A DNA stretch of 64,000 bases from Crenobacter caeni. GTDB taxonomy: Bacteria > Pseudomonadota > Gammaproteobacteria > Burkholderiales > Chromobacteriaceae. Positions 19,347 to 26,845 of the stretch are shown piece after piece. Where the stretch lies: contig NZ_JAAGAA010000004.1 in the NCBI RefSeq assembly GCF_010435965.1, positions 226,534 to 290,533 on the forward strand. The letters are read 5' to 3'. Under the pieces are notes generated by a model. The model was not told where the DNA came from, did not search any database, and saw only the letters and a list, made by a program, of their open reading frames with translations. The position numbers and the translations under genes are program-made. Every line of letters starts with the position of its first letter. Positions within the stretch are counted from its first letter, which is position 1.

Positions 19347-20014
19347 TCGCGAAAGGCACGCCGTTTGTCGCGTCGTACAGCGGCGGTAAGGACTCCACGC
19401 TCGCGCTGTGGCGCGCGGTGCGCGCCGGCGGCAAGCCGCTCGCGCTATTGACCATGCTCGACGAGACCGGCGGGCGCAGCCGCTCGCACGGCATCTTGCC
19501 GGCGGTGCTGGACGCACAGGCCGCCGCGCTGGGCCTGCCGCGCATCAGCGGGCAGGCCAGTTGGGGCGACTACGAGCGGGTATTCGTCGAACAGCTGGGC
19601 CGCGCGCGGGCGATGGGTGCGGTGGCTGCGGTGTTCGGCGACATCGACCTTGCCGCGCACCGCCAGTGGGAAGAGCAGGTGTGCGCGCAGGCGAGCCTTG
19701 CGCCGGTGCTGCCTTTGTGGGGCGAGGACAGGCTTGCGCTGGTGCGCGAATTTGTCGACGCGGGCTTTGCCGCGCGCATCGTGGTGATCCGCCGCGACCT
19801 GATGGCCGACGACTATCTGGGGCGGGTGCTCGACCACGCGCTGATCGAGCGTATGCTCGCCGACGGCATCGACCCGTGCGGCGAGGCCGGCGAATTCCAT
19901 ACGCTGGTGACCGGCGGCCCGCTGTTTGCCAAGCCGCTCGCGCTGGCCGACGGAGACGTGCGCGCAGACGGCGACTACCTGAGCCTTGATTTTGGGCTTG
20001 CCGCCAGCATTTGA
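19343..20014 (+). CDS. Diphthine-ammonia-ligase-like ATP-binding protein (DUF71/COG2102)
   Basis: A 223-residue protein of the adenine nucleotide alpha-hydrolase (PP-loop) superfamily. The ATP loop is FVASYSGGKDSTLALWRA near residue 10 and the late family motif is CGEAGEFHTLVTGGPLF. The GTG start overlaps the ribE stop (GTGA), so it is translated with ribE. Archaeal and eukaryotic members amidate diphthine; bacteria lack diphthamide, so the bacterial substrate is unknown. Its placement inside the riboflavin operon may hint at a link to flavin or purine metabolism, but that is only context. Confidence 0.83.
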   Translation: MIAKGTPFVASYSGGKDSTLALWRAVRAGGKPLALLTMLDETGGRSRSHGILPAVLDAQAAALGLPRISGQASWGDYERVFVEQLGRARAMGAVAAVFGDIDLAAHRQWEEQVCAQASLAPVLPLWGEDRLALVREFVDAGFAARIVVIRRDLMADDYLGRVLDHALIERMLADGIDPCGEAGEFHTLVTGGPLFAKPLALADGDVRADGDYLSLDFGLAASI

Positions 20015-20064
20015 AGTTTGCATACATAGAACGCAGGGATGGTCCCTGCCACAAAGGCTGAAAA

Positions 20065-21177
20065 ATGAAGATCTCCCCCATCCAGGACATCATCGACGAC
20101 ATCCGCGCCGGTAAGATGGTCGTGCTCGCCGACGCCGAGGACCGCGAGAACGAGGGTGACCTCGTGATGGCGGCCGAGCACGTAAGCGCCGACGCGATCA
20201 ACTTCATGGCCAAGCACGGACGCGGCCTGATTTGTCTCACGCTGACCGCCGACAAGTGCGAGGCGCTCGAGTTGCCGCTGATGACGAGCAAGAACGGCAC
20301 GCCCTTGGGCACCAACTTCACGGTGTCGATCGAGGCGGCGCGCGGGGTGACCACCGGCATCTCGGCGGCCGACCGCGCGCGCACCGTGCAGGCGGCCGTC
20401 GCGCGCGACGCGCAGCCGTCGGATCTCGTGCAGCCGGGGCATATCTTCCCGCTCAAGGCGGTCGAGGGTGGGGTGCTCGCGCGTGCGGGGCACACCGAGG
20501 CAGGGTGTGACCTTGCAGGGCTGGCAGGCCTCGCGCCCGCTTCGGTGATCTGCGAGATCATGAACGACGACGGCACCATGGCGCGCATGCCCGAACTGAT
20601 CGCCTTCGCCGAGCAGCACGGCCTGAAAGTGGGCACCATCGCCGACTTGATCGCCTACCGCAGCCGCACCGAGAGCCTGGTCACCCGCACCGGCTCGCGC
20701 GAGATCGTCACTCCGTTCGGCGAGTTCGTGCTGCACGTGTTCCGCGACACCACCGGCGAGGATACCCACCTCGCGCTGGTCAAGGGCGACATCCGCGCCG
20801 ACGAGGAAGTGCTGGTGCGCGTGCACGAGCCCCTGTCGGTGATGGACCTGCTCGACCCGCTCTCCAGCGCGCACAGCTGGACACTGCCGTTCGCGCTGGA
20901 AACAATTGAAGAAGCGGGCAAGGGGGTGGTCATCCTGTTGCACCGGACCGAGAGCGGCGACGACCTGGCCGCCCGTGCACTGCCGGTAGCCGGCGAGGCG
21001 ACGCCGCGCGCGGCGTGGGACAGCAAGTCTTTCGGCATCGGTGCGCAGATGCTCAAGGCGGTCGGTGTCGGGCGCATGCGCCTGATGGCATCGCCGGTCA
21101 GCCTGCCGTCCATGGTCGGTTTCGACCTCGAGGTCGCCGGCTTCTGCCAGCCGCAGTCGCTGCATATCGATATCTGA
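20065..21177 (+). CDS. ribBA: 3,4-dihydroxy-2-butanone 4-phosphate synthase with degenerate GTP cyclohydrolase II domain
   Basis: A 370-residue fusion. The first 200 residues are a complete RibB domain (LADAEDRENEGDLVMAAEH, TGISAADRARTVQAA, RAGHTEAGCDLAGLAGL) that makes the four-carbon unit of riboflavin from ribulose 5-phosphate. The second half aligns with GTP cyclohydrolase II, but the zinc-binding cysteine region after RVH reads EPLSVMDLLDPLSSAHSW with no cysteine, and the substrate motif QEGRNIGL is replaced by ESGDDLA. The second domain is therefore predicted inactive, as in other proteobacterial RibB proteins with an RibA-like tail; a separate ribA would be needed. Confidence 0.93.
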   Translation: MKISPIQDIIDDIRAGKMVVLADAEDRENEGDLVMAAEHVSADAINFMAKHGRGLICLTLTADKCEALELPLMTSKNGTPLGTNFTVSIEAARGVTTGISAADRARTVQAAVARDAQPSDLVQPGHIFPLKAVEGGVLARAGHTEAGCDLAGLAGLAPASVICEIMNDDGTMARMPELIAFAEQHGLKVGTIADLIAYRSRTESLVTRTGSREIVTPFGEFVLHVFRDTTGEDTHLALVKGDIRADEEVLVRVHEPLSVMDLLDPLSSAHSWTLPFALETIEEAGKGVVILLHRTESGDDLAARALPVAGEATPRAAWDSKSFGIGAQMLKAVGVGRMRLMASPVSLPSMVGFDLEVAGFCQPQSLHIDI

Positions 21178-21241
21178 CCCTTGTTGTTGCCCGCGCCCGG
21201 TACCGCCCACGTGCGCGGGCGCGCGTTTTCCGGTAAAATCC

Positions 21242-21264
21242 CGCGCCTTGCCGCGCAAGGCGCG
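21242..21264 (+). other. Perfect hairpin in the ribH leader
   Basis: CGCGCCTTG and CAAGGCGCG form a 9-base perfect stem with loop CCGCG, 26 bases before the ribH start. A TAAAAT box at 21234-21239 lies just before it, so the hairpin may sit at the 5' end of a ribH transcript and stabilise it. No T-run follows, so it is not a terminator. Confidence 0.5.
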
Positions 21265-21290
21265 CCCACCCCTATGAGCAGGAGAGCAGC

Positions 21291-21758
21291 ATGCTGGACG
21301 CCGTCCGTCGTATCGAATCCAACCTCAACGGCCAGGGCCTTCGTGTCGGCGTCGTGATGAGCCGCTTCAACGAGGATGTCTGCCACGGTCTGCGCGACGC
21401 CTGCCTGTCCGAGCTGTCGGTGCTGGGCGTCGCCCCGGCCGACATCACGCTCGCGTCGGTGCCCGGCGCGCTGGAAATCCCGCTGGTACTCAAGACCATG
21501 GCCGCGAGCGGCCGCTTCGACGCGCTGGTCGCGTTGGGTGCGGTGATCCGCGGCGAGACCTACCATTTCGAGTTGGTTTCCAACGAGTCTGGCGCCGCCG
21601 TTACCCGCGTGACGCTGGACGCCGCCTTGCCGATCGCCAACGCGATCCTGACCACCGAAACCGACGAGCAGGCCGAGGTGAGGATGGAAGAGAAGGGTCG
21701 CGACGCGGCCCGCGTGGCGGTCGAGATGGCCAACCTGCAAAAAGCCCTGCGCGGCTGA
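21291..21758 (+). CDS. ribH: 6,7-dimethyl-8-ribityllumazine synthase
   Basis: A 155-residue enzyme that condenses the RibB product with the pyrimidine intermediate. The family motifs are [25 protein letters not shown], the catalytic region [17 protein letters not shown] with its histidine, and ESGAAVTRV. It has a strong RBS (AGGAGAG about eight bases upstream). It is followed 37 bases later by nusB, the standard order in beta- and gammaproteobacteria. Confidence 0.96.
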   Translation: MLDAVRRIESNLNGQGLRVGVVMSRFNEDVCHGLRDACLSELSVLGVAPADITLASVPGALEIPLVLKTMAASGRFDALVALGAVIRGETYHFELVSNESGAAVTRVTLDAALPIANAILTTETDEQAEVRMEEKGRDAARVAVEMANLQKALRG

Positions 21759-21795
21759 GCTTCTGCCGCGCCCGATCTTTAATAAGGACAACACC

Positions 21796-22251
21796 ATGAA
21801 AACCGCACGCCGCCGCGCCCGCGAGTTTGCCGTACAAGGCATCTACGAGTGGCTGCTGAACCCGGAAACCCCGGCTTCGCTGATCGAGAAGCACCTGCGC
21901 GAGAACGACTACTTCGTCAAGGCTGACGAGGCGCTGTTCCGCAACCTCCTGTACACCGTGATCAAGGACGCGGCCGAACTGGGGCCGCTGGTCGACCGCT
22001 ACCACGAACGCAAGGCCGAGGAAGTCAGCCCGGTCGAGCGTTCGGTACTGCTGATGGCTGCGATGGAACTGACCCAGCTGCCGGAAACACCGTACCCGGT
22101 GATCATCAACGAGGCCATCGAGATCACCAAGACCTTCGGCGGCACCGACGGCCACAAGTTCGTCAACGGCGTGCTCGACAAGCTCGCCGCCGACGTCCGT
22201 GCCGAAGAGGTCGCCCGCCAGAAGTCGCGCCGCCAGGGCGCGCAGGGCTGA
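21796..22251 (+). CDS. nusB: Transcription antitermination factor NusB
   Basis: A 151-residue all-helical protein. MKTARRRAREFAVQGIYEWL and the C-terminal INEAIEITKTFGGTDGHKFVNGVLDKLA are classic NusB motifs. NusB binds boxA RNA with NusE (S10) in rRNA antitermination. RBS AAGGA lies nine bases upstream. A terminator hairpin follows directly, before thiL. Confidence 0.96.
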   Translation: MKTARRRAREFAVQGIYEWLLNPETPASLIEKHLRENDYFVKADEALFRNLLYTVIKDAAELGPLVDRYHERKAEEVSPVERSVLLMAAMELTQLPETPYPVIINEAIEITKTFGGTDGHKFVNGVLDKLAADVRAEEVARQKSRRQGAQG

Positions 22252-22271
22252 GTCTGTCACCCGCTACACGC

Positions 22272-22297
22272 ACACCCGCCAAGGCGGGTGTTTTTTT
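22272..22297 (+). terminator. Rho-independent terminator between nusB and thiL
   Basis: ACACCCGCC and GGCGGGTGT form a perfect 9-base stem with an AA loop, running into a T-tract (22291-22297). The tract ends six bases before the thiL ATG at 22304, leaving no room for a normal promoter or RBS. Confidence 0.85.
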
Positions 22298-22303
22298 GCC
22301 CAG

Positions 22304-23257
22304 ATGAACGAATTCCAATTGATACGCCGCTATTTCGACCGTCCCGCGCCGGGCGCCGTGCTCGGAGTGGGGGACGACGCGGCCATCCTCGCGCCGACAC
22401 CCGGAATGGAGCTGGTGGTGACCAGCGACATGCTGGTCGAAGGCAGGCACTTCTTTGCCGGCGTCGACCCCGAGTCGCTCGGCCACAAGACGCTGGCGGT
22501 CAACCTGTCCGACATCGCCGCGATGGGTGCGCGCGCGCGTTGGGCGACGCTGGCTATCGCGCTGCCCGAGGCCGGCGAAGCGTGGCTCGCCGCGTTCTCG
22601 CGCGGGTTTTTTGCGCTGGCCGACCGTTTCGGGGTGGACCTCGTCGGCGGGGACACCACCCGCGGGCCGCTGACGCTGTCGGTCACGCTGATCGGCGAAG
22701 TGCCTGCCGGACAGGCGGTCCGCCGCGACGGCGCGCAGGCGGGGGACGATATCTGGGTGAGTGGCGAACTCGGCGGGGCTGCGCTGGCGGTCGCGTGGCG
22801 GGGCGGCCGCGCGCCGGACGCCAGCTTCGACGCCATCCGCTACGCCGAACGACGGCTTGACTGGCCCGAGCCGCGCCTGCAGCTGGGCGAGCGCCTGCGT
22901 GGCCTCGCCAGCGCCGCGCTCGACGTCTCCGACGGGCTCTGCGGCGATCTTGCGCACCTGTGCGAGCGCTCGGGCGTCGCCGCCGAGCTGTGGCTATCCG
23001 CGCTGCCTTGCGCCGAGGCGTTGTTGCCGCTGCGCGTCCGGGCGCCGGCGCTCTTTGCCGCCGGTGGTGACGATTACGAGTTGTGCTTTACCGCGCCGCG
23101 CGCGCACCGCGCGGCCATCGAGGCGCTGTCTGCCGAGTTGGGTTTGAGGCTCACCCGCGTCGGTGCCGCGGTTTCCGGCGAGGGGGTCCGCCTGCTGGAT
23201 GTGCCCGGCGGCACGCCCGTCTTCCTAACGCATGCGAGCTACGATCACTTCCGATGA
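22304..23257 (+). CDS. thiL: Thiamine-monophosphate kinase
   Basis: A 317-residue enzyme phosphorylating thiamine monophosphate to the diphosphate cofactor. Motifs are VLGVGDDAAIL, VTSDMLVEGRHFF, GGDTTRGPLTLSVT and ALDVSDGLCGDLAHL. The ATG at 22304 gives the expected N-terminus MNEFQLIRRYF. A longer frame from 22199 would read through the nusB terminator and is unlikely. The start has no clear RBS and stands immediately after the terminator T-tract. The stop overlaps the pgpA start (ATGA). Confidence 0.94.
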   Translation: MNEFQLIRRYFDRPAPGAVLGVGDDAAILAPTPGMELVVTSDMLVEGRHFFAGVDPESLGHKTLAVNLSDIAAMGARARWATLAIALPEAGEAWLAAFSRGFFALADRFGVDLVGGDTTRGPLTLSVTLIGEVPAGQAVRRDGAQAGDDIWVSGELGGAALAVAWRGGRAPDASFDAIRYAERRLDWPEPRLQLGERLRGLASAALDVSDGLCGDLAHLCERSGVAAELWLSALPCAEALLPLRVRAPALFAAGGDDYELCFTAPRAHRAAIEALSAELGLRLTRVGAAVSGEGVRLLDVPGGTPVFLTHASYDHFR

Positions 23258-23739
23258 CGAAACCCGACTTGCGTTTCCTGTTGGCCCACCCGGCCCACTT
23301 TCTTGCCCTGGGCTTCGGTAGCGGCCTCGCACCGCGTGCGCCCGGCACCTTCGGCACGCTCGCCGCGTTTCCGCTTTACGCCTTGTGGGCGTGGCTTGGG
23401 CTGCCCGAAGGGTTGATGCTGCTGCTGGTCGGCTTCCTGTTTGTCGCGGGCGTGCCGATCTGCGCGCGGGCAGGGCGGTCGCTCGGCGCGCACGACCCCG
23501 GCGCCATCGTGTGGGACGAGATCGTCGCCATGCTGCTGGTGCTGATCTACGCGCCGCCTACCGCGGCCGGCTGGTTATTGGCCTTTGCGCTGTTCCGCCT
23601 GTTCGACATCGTCAAGCCGTGGCCGATCCGTCTGGTCGATGCCCGGGTCGGCGGCGGGCTGGGCGTGATGCTCGACGACCTGTTTGCCGCCGTCTTCGCC
23701 CTGGCCGTCCAGGCGGGCGTGTGGCACGTGTTCGCCTAG
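23254..23739 (+). CDS. pgpA: Phosphatidylglycerophosphatase A
   Basis: A 161-residue membrane enzyme that removes phosphate from phosphatidylglycerol phosphate. Family motifs are LGFGSGLAPRAPGTFGT, the catalytic acidic segment IVWDEIVAMLL, and FRLFDIVKPWPIRLVD. About four hydrophobic stretches are visible. Its start overlaps the thiL stop, matching the common thiL-pgpA pair. Confidence 0.94.
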   Translation: MTKPDLRFLLAHPAHFLALGFGSGLAPRAPGTFGTLAAFPLYALWAWLGLPEGLMLLLVGFLFVAGVPICARAGRSLGAHDPGAIVWDEIVAMLLVLIYAPPTAAGWLLAFALFRLFDIVKPWPIRLVDARVGGGLGVMLDDLFAAVFALAVQAGVWHVFA

Positions 23740-23799
23740 GGGCGCGCACCACGCATTGAGCTCGTCTACAACGGCAGGGTTGCCAGGAGGCTCTGACCG

Positions 23800-24795
23800 A
23801 TGGACGCCAAGCGCCCTTTTTCGCCGCCGACGCGTGCCGATGCGCGTCGCGCCGGCCTGTTCGTGCTCGCGCTCGGCGTGCCGTCGGCCGGCGGCGTCGC
23901 CTGCGGCGAGCCGCTGCTGGGTGCCTTCGTCGCGCTGGGCGGCTTGTTCGCGCTGACCATCGATCCGCGCGCACGCGCCGCCTCGCGAACGGTGGCGGTG
24001 TTGGGAGGTGCGCTGCTGGTGGTCGGCTGTGCGGCGCTGGGGCTCCTGTTTGCCGGTCATCGCTGGGCGGCGCTGTCCGCACTGCTGCTGGCAAGCTTTC
24101 TCGCCGGCCAGCCTCGGCCCGAGCACGCCTATCTGAGCTTGCTGGGCAAATATGCGGCGTCTGCGCTGGTGCTTGCCGAACTGGGATTTCCTGCGACGGC
24201 GGCGCTGGGGGTTGCCTATTTAGCCGGTGCGCTGTTCGCACTCGTCCTCGCGCTGGCGGCGGGCTTCGAGCAGGCGACCGCATCGCCGTTGCGGGAGATC
24301 GGTGCCGTGCTGGGTGGCGACACCAATGGCCCCTTGTACGGCATGACGCTGCCGCTGACCATCCTGCTGGGCACGCTCAGCGCCCAAGTGCTTCACTTCG
24401 TCGAGCCCGGCTGGGTCGCGCTGACCATCCTCTTTGTCATGCATGTGGACGACGCGCTGGCCTGGCGGCGCATCCGCGAGCGGGTCATCGGCACTTTGGC
24501 CGGCGTGGTGCTCGCCTGGCTGCAGCTCGTGTTCCTGCCCGGCGTCTGGCCGCTGCTTGCATCGATTGTCTTGCTGTCCGCAGCCTACCCGTACGCCTTG
24601 CGTGTCGACTACCTAGCATTCAGCGCAGTGGTGACCGCGCTCGTGCTGCTGCTGATCGACGTTGCCCGCCTGCCGGGGGGTGATCTCGGGCTGGTCGGCT
24701 GGCGCCTGTGGGCGACCTTGCTGGGGTGCGGCTGGGTCGCTGCCGCGCTGGTGCTGATGCACGCGCTGCGCCGTTTCATTCCGCGCTGGCGCTAA
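23800..24795 (+). CDS. FUSC-like integral membrane protein
   Basis: A 331-residue inner membrane protein with about ten hydrophobic segments in two halves separated by a loop near residue 165. The C-terminal half (VDYLAFSAVVTALVLLLIDVA, then GWRLWATLLGCGWVAAALVLM) resembles FUSC-family proteins related to fusaric acid resistance and aromatic acid efflux. It lacks the large soluble domain of AaeB. It starts 60 bases after pgpA and may be its last operon member. Substrate unknown. Confidence 0.65.
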   Translation: MDAKRPFSPPTRADARRAGLFVLALGVPSAGGVACGEPLLGAFVALGGLFALTIDPRARAASRTVAVLGGALLVVGCAALGLLFAGHRWAALSALLLASFLAGQPRPEHAYLSLLGKYAASALVLAELGFPATAALGVAYLAGALFALVLALAAGFEQATASPLREIGAVLGGDTNGPLYGMTLPLTILLGTLSAQVLHFVEPGWVALTILFVMHVDDALAWRRIRERVIGTLAGVVLAWLQLVFLPGVWPLLASIVLLSAAYPYALRVDYLAFSAVVTALVLLLIDVARLPGGDLGLVGWRLWATLLGCGWVAAALVLMHALRRFIPRWR

Positions 24796-24826
24796 GCGGC
24801 TGCTCGCCGAACGGCCTTGTGCGTGC

Positions 24827-24832
24827 TATGAT
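24827..24832 (+). promoter_or_regulatory. Extended -10 box before the 120-residue protein
   Basis: TGC followed by TATGAT is an extended -10 element placed 35 bases before the ATG at 24868. No good -35 is seen, as is common for extended -10 promoters. Confidence 0.4.
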
Positions 24833-24867
24833 TCCGCCCCTTTGTCGTGACCCGTCACCTATAGCGC

Positions 24868-25230
24868 ATGAGAGATCCCTGCGACCATTACACCGGCGAC
24901 CTGATCGGTGGCCTGCGCAAGAAGCCGGGCCGCAAGCCGCTGGGCGAGCGCGCGATGACCGTGGCCGAGCGCAAGCGCCGTAGCCGCGAACTGCGCCGCA
25001 AGCGGCTGCAGGAGCTATCGGTGACGGTGGAACTCTCGCGCGAGGCACAAAAGTCGCTCGACAAGATGATCGAGTGGTGGGGGGTCAGCAAGAAGGAGGC
25101 GATCAACCGGGCCTTGCTGATCGCCTGCGCATCCCAGACGGGCCGGATCGGCACCCTGTTCGATACAGACCCTGCCTTTTACCAGCACCTGCCTCCGGTT
25201 GACGCCAGGTCGGGTGGGGGCAAGCGCTGA
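24868..25230 (+). CDS. Small basic protein, predicted ribbon-helix-helix DNA-binding
   Basis: A 120-residue protein of unknown function. The N-terminal third is strongly basic (KKPGRKPLGERAMTVAERKR), a pattern shared with phage- and plasmid-borne small regulators. The middle fits a ribbon-helix-helix fold: a beta strand LSVTVELS, then helix EAQKSLDKMIEWWG, a turn VSKKEAI and helix NRALLIACAS. This suggests a dimeric DNA-binding protein. It stands alone with its own extended -10 promoter and is convergent with the PilZ gene, five bases away. Target unknown. Confidence 0.6.
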   Translation: MRDPCDHYTGDLIGGLRKKPGRKPLGERAMTVAERKRRSRELRRKRLQELSVTVELSREAQKSLDKMIEWWGVSKKEAINRALLIACASQTGRIGTLFDTDPAFYQHLPPVDARSGGGKR

Positions 25231-25234
25231 GGCT

Positions 25235-26749
25235 TCAGGCGCCGACCCTGTCCAGGGTTTCGAAGTCGACCTGCGCGGCTTCTTCGAAGGCAGCGGTGCG
25301 CTGTTTGACCCGGATCTGGTACGCCTTGCCGTTGGCGCTGAAGATCAGCGGCAGATCCCGCCGGGCCAGCCGCTCGGGGATCAGCAGCATCCTCGCCGAA
25401 TTGCGCGCGTTCGCCTGGGTGACGTAGAGCGCCGGCAGCGGCGCCGAGTTTTCTCCGGACTCGCCTTCGGAGAGGCCGACCACCAGCGGGTTCTCCGCGA
25501 TGATCTCGACCCCGACGCGGGTGCCGCCTTCGGCCAGCCGCTGAATGCGGCGGATCACGCCCAGCGTGCTGTCTAGCGAGGCGCTGGACAACCAGATCAG
25601 GCGTCCGAGTTTCAGCTGGTCGATGTCGCGGCCGAGGAACACCAGGCCGACGCCGGTCGGGCTCACGTCGCTGACTTTCCAGTTGTCTTCCTGCCCGCTG
25701 CCGACGCCCTGATAGAGCTTGAGCGCGAGGGCGATGCGCTCGAGGCCGACTTCGACGCGGGCGTCGGTATAAGTCGTCGTGCGCTCGTGGCGGCGCATCG
25801 ACTTGCCGCCGTCCTGGCTCCAGCGGGTGGACAGCTTTTCCAGCAGCAACTGCCAGTCAGGCTCGGCAAGCCTGGGGACGGCCGAGAGCAGGCTGTCCGG
25901 GATCTTCTGCTCGAAGGCAAGCATCAGGTCGGCCAGCCGGTTAAGGACAGACTCGCCGGACCAGTAGCGGCAACCGTTGCCGGTGGTGCCGCGGCGCATC
26001 AGTTGTGGCGGCTGCGGCTTGTCGAGGTTGATCACGTACTGGAAGTCGGTCGCGACCGGCTCCCGCGTCAGGTGGACCTCTTCGATCAGGCGCTGCAACA
26101 GGCGGTCGACCCCCTCGATTTCCTGCGGCAGCAAGTTGTCGGTCTGCGCCAGATGCAGCATCGCCGCACGGATCAGCGTCGCTTCGCAACTGGCGGCGCC
26201 TTGCGACTCGTACGCGCGGATGGCTTCGCGGGCGAAGCCCTGCGACTCTGCGAATGCGTAGATGTGGTAAGCCTGCTGCCAGGTCGAACCGTCGGCGGAC
26301 AGGTAGCGCAGGGCGCTCCACTTGATCAGGCTCAACTGGTGCTGCAGCGCGCGCAACGCGCACTGCTTGAGCGCGCCGTCGGTCGGCACCTTGCCGCGTT
26401 GCGCCTGGCGCAGGCAGATCTGGTAGCCGTTGGAGAGCTCGGACAAGTAGGACAGGATGCTCGGCAGGTGCAGTTGCGGCCGGCCGGTGTTGGCCAAGAG
26501 GTCGCGGCAGATCTTCTCGTGGAAGCTGTACGCCTTGTCGTCGACGTAGGCGAGTGCCTGCATGCGCTCGGCGAGCGGCACCTCGACGTCGGCGTTGAGC
26601 TTGGCGACCGCCTTGATGATTTCGATGAAGGTACTGTAGAACTCGGCCTCGGGCAGGTTCTTGGCAAGCTGGGTGACGCTGGTTGCCGTGGCGTGGAACG
26701 TCGTGCCACGACCGGCGAGCGTGCCGAAAAAGGCCTTGAGGTCAAACAT
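25235..26749 (-). CDS. PilZ-domain cyclic-di-GMP-binding protein
   Basis: A 504-residue cytoplasmic protein. The N-terminal 300 residues are helical with no recognised enzyme motif. A PilZ-type module follows: RRHER (the RxxxR half of the binding site, near residue 328) and, about 45 residues later, DVSPTGVGL (DxSxxG), then a beta-rich C-terminus. Both ligand motifs are intact, so c-di-GMP binding is plausible, but their separation is longer than usual and implies an insertion in the first strands. It may act as an effector for the cyclase (13374) and phosphodiesterase (52955) in this window. Confidence 0.72.
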   Translation of the reverse strand: MFDLKAFFGTLAGRGTTFHATATSVTQLAKNLPEAEFYSTFIEIIKAVAKLNADVEVPLAERMQALAYVDDKAYSFHEKICRDLLANTGRPQLHLPSILSYLSELSNGYQICLRQAQRGKVPTDGALKQCALRALQHQLSLIKWSALRYLSADGSTWQQAYHIYAFAESQGFAREAIRAYESQGAASCEATLIRAAMLHLAQTDNLLPQEIEGVDRLLQRLIEEVHLTREPVATDFQYVINLDKPQPPQLMRRGTTGNGCRYWSGESVLNRLADLMLAFEQKIPDSLLSAVPRLAEPDWQLLLEKLSTRWSQDGGKSMRRHERTTTYTDARVEVGLERIALALKLYQGVGSGQEDNWKVSDVSPTGVGLVFLGRDIDQLKLGRLIWLSSASLDSTLGVIRRIQRLAEGGTRVGVEIIAENPLVVGLSEGESGENSAPLPALYVTQANARNSARMLLIPERLARRDLPLIFSANGKAYQIRVKQRTAAFEEAAQVDFETLDRVGA

Positions 26750-26845
26750 ATCGTAAGATACTCGCTGTCTACAATTTTTCTTAACAATAGGCGATTCTAC
26801 CCGTTTGCCGCCTTGCCGCGAAGGGATGTGCCGCCGTAAATCGCC

